Origin: CAVPRW01 sp046727435 [NCBI: bacterium]
GTDB taxonomy: Bacteria; Tectomicrobia; Entotheonellia; J063
Length of the DNA: 7,667 nt
Reading direction: 5' to 3'
Assembly: GCA_046727435.1 (NCBI GenBank)
Contig: JBKPCR010000465.1
Coordinates: forward strand, 1-7,667
Of the stretch, positions 5,497 through 7,667 are shown in pieces. Position 1 is the first letter of the stretch. The number at the start of each line of letters is the position of its first letter. The notes beneath the pieces were generated by a model, which made no database searches, was not told the DNA's origin, and was given only the letters and a program-made list of their open reading frames with translations. Made by a program: the position numbers and the translations under genes.

Positions 5497-7296
5497 ATGA
5501 CGACAGGTAGAGACGACAACTCGACCGACATCGTCGGTCTGGGGGCATTAGGCGCGGGGATCGGTCCCATGCCGACGAGCTGGGACCTGGAAGCGGACGT
5601 AGTGATTATTGGTGCTGGCGCCACTGGACTGCCCGCGGCCATTCGGGCCGCGGATGCGGGGGCATCAGTGATCGTGGTCGAAGCCAACTATGATGTCGGC
5701 GGCCATGCGATCTTGAGCGGCGGCAACGTGCCGCTGGGCGGCGGCACGAGTGCGCAGAAAAAATATGGCATCGAGGATTCGCCGGACCTTGTCTTTCGCG
5801 ATCTGACCGATTGGACCATCGTCCAACCTAACGGCTGGCCGGACTACCGCTACAATGACCGAGCCATCATGCGGGCCTTCGCCGATCATTGTGCCGGAGC
5901 CTATGAATTTCTCGTGGCTAATGGCGTCAAGTTTCGTAACCTCCCACCGGACAATATCGGCGCCCACAGCACGGGCAACTCGGCGCCACGTGAGAATCAT
6001 GCCTTCTGGACCGACGGCGCCGGGCCCGGGAGTCCCAGCGGCCGCGGCGGCGCCGGTCTGGTGCGGCCCCTGGAGGCCAGCGCCCGGGCCAAGGGGGTCA
6101 AGTTTCTCCTACACTATAAGATGACGCGCCTCGTCCGGACCGCCTCCGCCGAGGGCCACCCCGGCCGCGTGGTTGGCCTGACCGCCACCTATGCGCCACG
6201 TATCCTGCCCGGCGCCGCCACGCCGCTCCAGAGCTACCGCGCCAACGGCAACCTCGACATGACCCAGCCGCGTGTGTCCATCCGCGCCACCAAAGCCGTC
6301 ATCCTCGCCACCGGGGGCAGCACCAGCAATGTCCACTTCCGGCGCATGTTCGATCCGCGCTTGACGGAGGTCTACCAGGTGGCCGGCGAACCGTATTCCT
6401 TCCAGGACGGCAGCGGCGAGTTGGCCGCCATGGCCATCGGCGCCTCGCTCTGGGGGCTGGGCATTCAGATTCTGGAGAATGGCGATAGCATCCGCACACA
6501 GCGACCCATTGGCGCGCGCTACAGTTATTTCGCCTGGGATGTCAACTGCCCCATCTTCCCCCTGGTGCGTGCGACTGGCCTTGAGGTCGAGAACTGGCAG
6601 AACCTTATCCTAGTCAACCAGCTGGGCCAGCGCTTTTACGACGAGACCAAAGGCGATTACCCCAACGGGAACATGGCCAACGAATTCACCCCATATACTC
6701 CAAATGATTACCGCAATAACGCCCGCATCGAGTACGACCCCACGCAATATAATTTCTTTAATGCCGCCGTGGCGATGAATGCGGCCTCGGCGCCACCCGA
6801 TTATGCCGCGGGCCCGATCTGGGCCATCTTTGATGCCGACGCGGCGGCCCGGGAGCAGTGGCAGGTCGCCCCGCCGTACGTCGATCCGGATGGCTATTGC
6901 TTTAGCGCAAACACGTTAGCAGATCTCGCTGCTGCCATCACCAATCCCTATCAGGCTAAGCCGATGGACGGCGCCATCTTGCAGGCCACGGTGGACCGCT
7001 ACAACGCATTTGTGGACGCCGGGACCGATGCGGATTTCGGCAAGCCGACGCCACAGTATAAGATCCAGACGCCGCCGTTCTATGCCGCCTGGGCCACGCC
7101 GCTGGTGCATGACACGCGCGCCGGCCTCCGCATCAACGAGAAGTGCCAGGTGATGGACCTGCAGGGTCAGGTAATCCCTGGCCTCTACTGCGGTGGCGAA
7201 TCGGCTGGCGGATTCAACCAACATGGGCTGGGCCGCTGCACGGCCCAGGGCTACATCGCCGGCACATACGCCGCTGCGGAAAATCCCCACGCTTGA
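5497..7296 (+). CDS. FAD-dependent oxidoreductase (FAD_binding_2, fumarate reductase/KstD-like flavoprotein)
   Basis: A 599-residue flavoprotein. The Rossmann dinucleotide site DVVIIGAGATGLPAAIRAAD (residues 34-53) has GxGxxG at 39-44 and the ribose-binding acid E62 in VIVVEAN. The following GGHAILSGGNVPLGGGTSAQ stretch is the flavin-contacting loop of the fumarate reductase/succinate dehydrogenase/3-ketosteroid dehydrogenase family. The second FAD motif VILATGGSTSN is at 268-278, and the C-terminal FAD clasp IPGLYCGGESAGGFNQHGLG is at 560-579. In fumarate reductases the clasp carries an NR pair whose Arg binds dicarboxylate; here it reads FNQHG, so fumarate is an unlikely substrate. The likely role is FAD-linked dehydrogenation or double-bond reduction of an unidentified organic compound. 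About 30 extra residues precede the Rossmann fold, with no clear Tat or Sec signal, so it is probably cytoplasmic. It lies 45 bp after the NHL gene and 26 bp before the amidohydrolase, which suggests one operon. Confidence 0.92.
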   Translation: MTTGRDDNSTDIVGLGALGAGIGPMPTSWDLEADVVIIGAGATGLPAAIRAADAGASVIVVEANYDVGGHAILSGGNVPLGGGTSAQKKYGIEDSPDLVFRDLTDWTIVQPNGWPDYRYNDRAIMRAFADHCAGAYEFLVANGVKFRNLPPDNIGAHSTGNSAPRENHAFWTDGAGPGSPSGRGGAGLVRPLEASARAKGVKFLLHYKMTRLVRTASAEGHPGRVVGLTATYAPRILPGAATPLQSYRANGNLDMTQPRVSIRATKAVILATGGSTSNVHFRRMFDPRLTEVYQVAGEPYSFQDGSGELAAMAIGASLWGLGIQILENGDSIRTQRPIGARYSYFAWDVNCPIFPLVRATGLEVENWQNLILVNQLGQRFYDETKGDYPNGNMANEFTPYTPNDYRNNARIEYDPTQYNFFNAAVAMNAASAPPDYAAGPIWAIFDADAAAREQWQVAPPYVDPDGYCFSANTLADLAAAITNPYQAKPMDGAILQATVDRYNAFVDAGTDADFGKPTPQYKIQTPPFYAAWATPLVHDTRAGLRINEKCQVMDLQGQVIPGLYCGGESAGGFNQHGLGRCTAQGYIAGTYAAAENPHA

Positions 7297-7322
7297 GCGT
7301 CACCACATATGGAGGTGCCAAA

Positions 7323-7667
7323 ATGCCATTCGGAGGCCATGACTGGCTCGCCTTAACCCCGGAACCGACCTTGGAGTCGGAGCTCCCTATCTGCGATCCC
7401 CATCACCACTTTTGGGACTTTCGCACCGAGCGCATGCCCTATCAGCGGTATCTGCTCCACGAGCTGGCCGCCGATATTCACAGCGGCCACCACGTGCGTT
7501 CCACCGTGTTTATCGAAGCACGCGCGATGTACCGGGCGGACGGACCGGAGGAGATGCGTCCCGTGGGGGAAGTCGAATTCGTCCAGGGCCTGGCCGCGGC
7601 CAGCGCCAGCGGCATATACGGCCCGGGCCGAGCAGCCGCTGCCATCGTCGGTCACGCCAACCTGAAC
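7323..7667 (+). CDS. Amidohydrolase (Amidohydrolase_2 / TIM-barrel metal-dependent hydrolase), 5' part
   Basis: The first 115 residues of a gene running off the right edge. ATG 7323 follows GGAGGT (7311-7316) by 6 nt. The diagnostic feature is ICDPHHHFWD (residues 23-32): the HxH metal pair (H27, H29) at the end of beta strand 1 of the amidohydrolase TIM barrel, as in the Amidohydrolase_2 group that includes 2-pyrone-4,6-dicarboxylate lactonase and ACMSD-type decarboxylases. It is followed by STVFIEARAMY and PVGEVEFVQGLAAASASG, typical of uncharacterised bacterial members of this group. Later metal ligands are outside the window. The short 26-bp gap to the flavoprotein suggests cotranscription and a shared pathway: oxidation followed by hydrolysis or decarboxylation. 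The substrate cannot be named from this fragment. Confidence 0.88.
   Translation, partial: MPFGGHDWLALTPEPTLESELPICDPHHHFWDFRTERMPYQRYLLHELAADIHSGHHVRSTVFIEARAMYRADGPEEMRPVGEVEFVQGLAAASASGIYGPGRAAAAIVGHANLN

Noticed and set aside
720-7296. Alternative genetic code reading TGA as Trp
   Set aside because: The flavoprotein ends at a TGA (7294-7296) right at the family's C-terminus and before a new ribosome site. Tryptophan is encoded by TGG throughout, and no other gene contains an internal TGA.

Overview
This is a GC-rich bacterial chromosomal segment. The features fit an uncultivated soil or sediment bacterium, but nothing here fixes the phylum. Every plus-strand gene start has a recognisable purine-rich ribosome-binding site, and both TAA/TAG and TGA are used as stops. 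No RNA gene, CRISPR array, integrase or insertion sequence was seen.

Layout. (1) Positions 1-1373, minus strand: a LeuT-type sodium-coupled amino-acid transporter (neurotransmitter:sodium symporter family). Its C-terminus runs off the left edge. Its reading frame is otherwise intact across the window but carries one in-frame TGA at 720-722, in the loop before TM6. (2) Positions 1374-1736: a divergent intergenic region with a GC-rich, repeat-bearing part and an AT-richer part that probably holds promoters. (3) Positions 1737-7667, plus strand: five tightly spaced genes. They encode a DUF1501 protein (alkaline-phosphatase-like fold), a DUF1800 protein, a six-bladed NHL beta-propeller protein, an FAD-dependent oxidoreductase of the fumarate reductase/3-ketosteroid dehydrogenase flavoprotein family, and the first 115 residues of a metal-dependent amidohydrolase of the Amidohydrolase_2 type. 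Gaps are 33, 91, 45 and 26 bp. The 91-bp gap holds a 17-bp perfect inverted repeat built from TGGTTAG-like heptamers.

How the genes may work together. DUF1501 and DUF1800 genes are habitual neighbours in many bacteria, usually as exported proteins of unknown function. Here neither shows a Tat or Sec signal peptide, and the pair is followed by a propeller protein, a flavoprotein and a hydrolase. This looks like an accessory operon for oxidising and hydrolysing an unidentified small organic substrate. The divergent amino-acid transporter may or may not belong to it. The functional link is inference from order, strand and spacing. The most checkable oddities are the single internal TGA in the transporter, a non-hydroxyl residue at a predicted Na2 ligand position in its TM8, the heptameric hairpin, and the lack of export signals on the DUF1501/DUF1800 pair.
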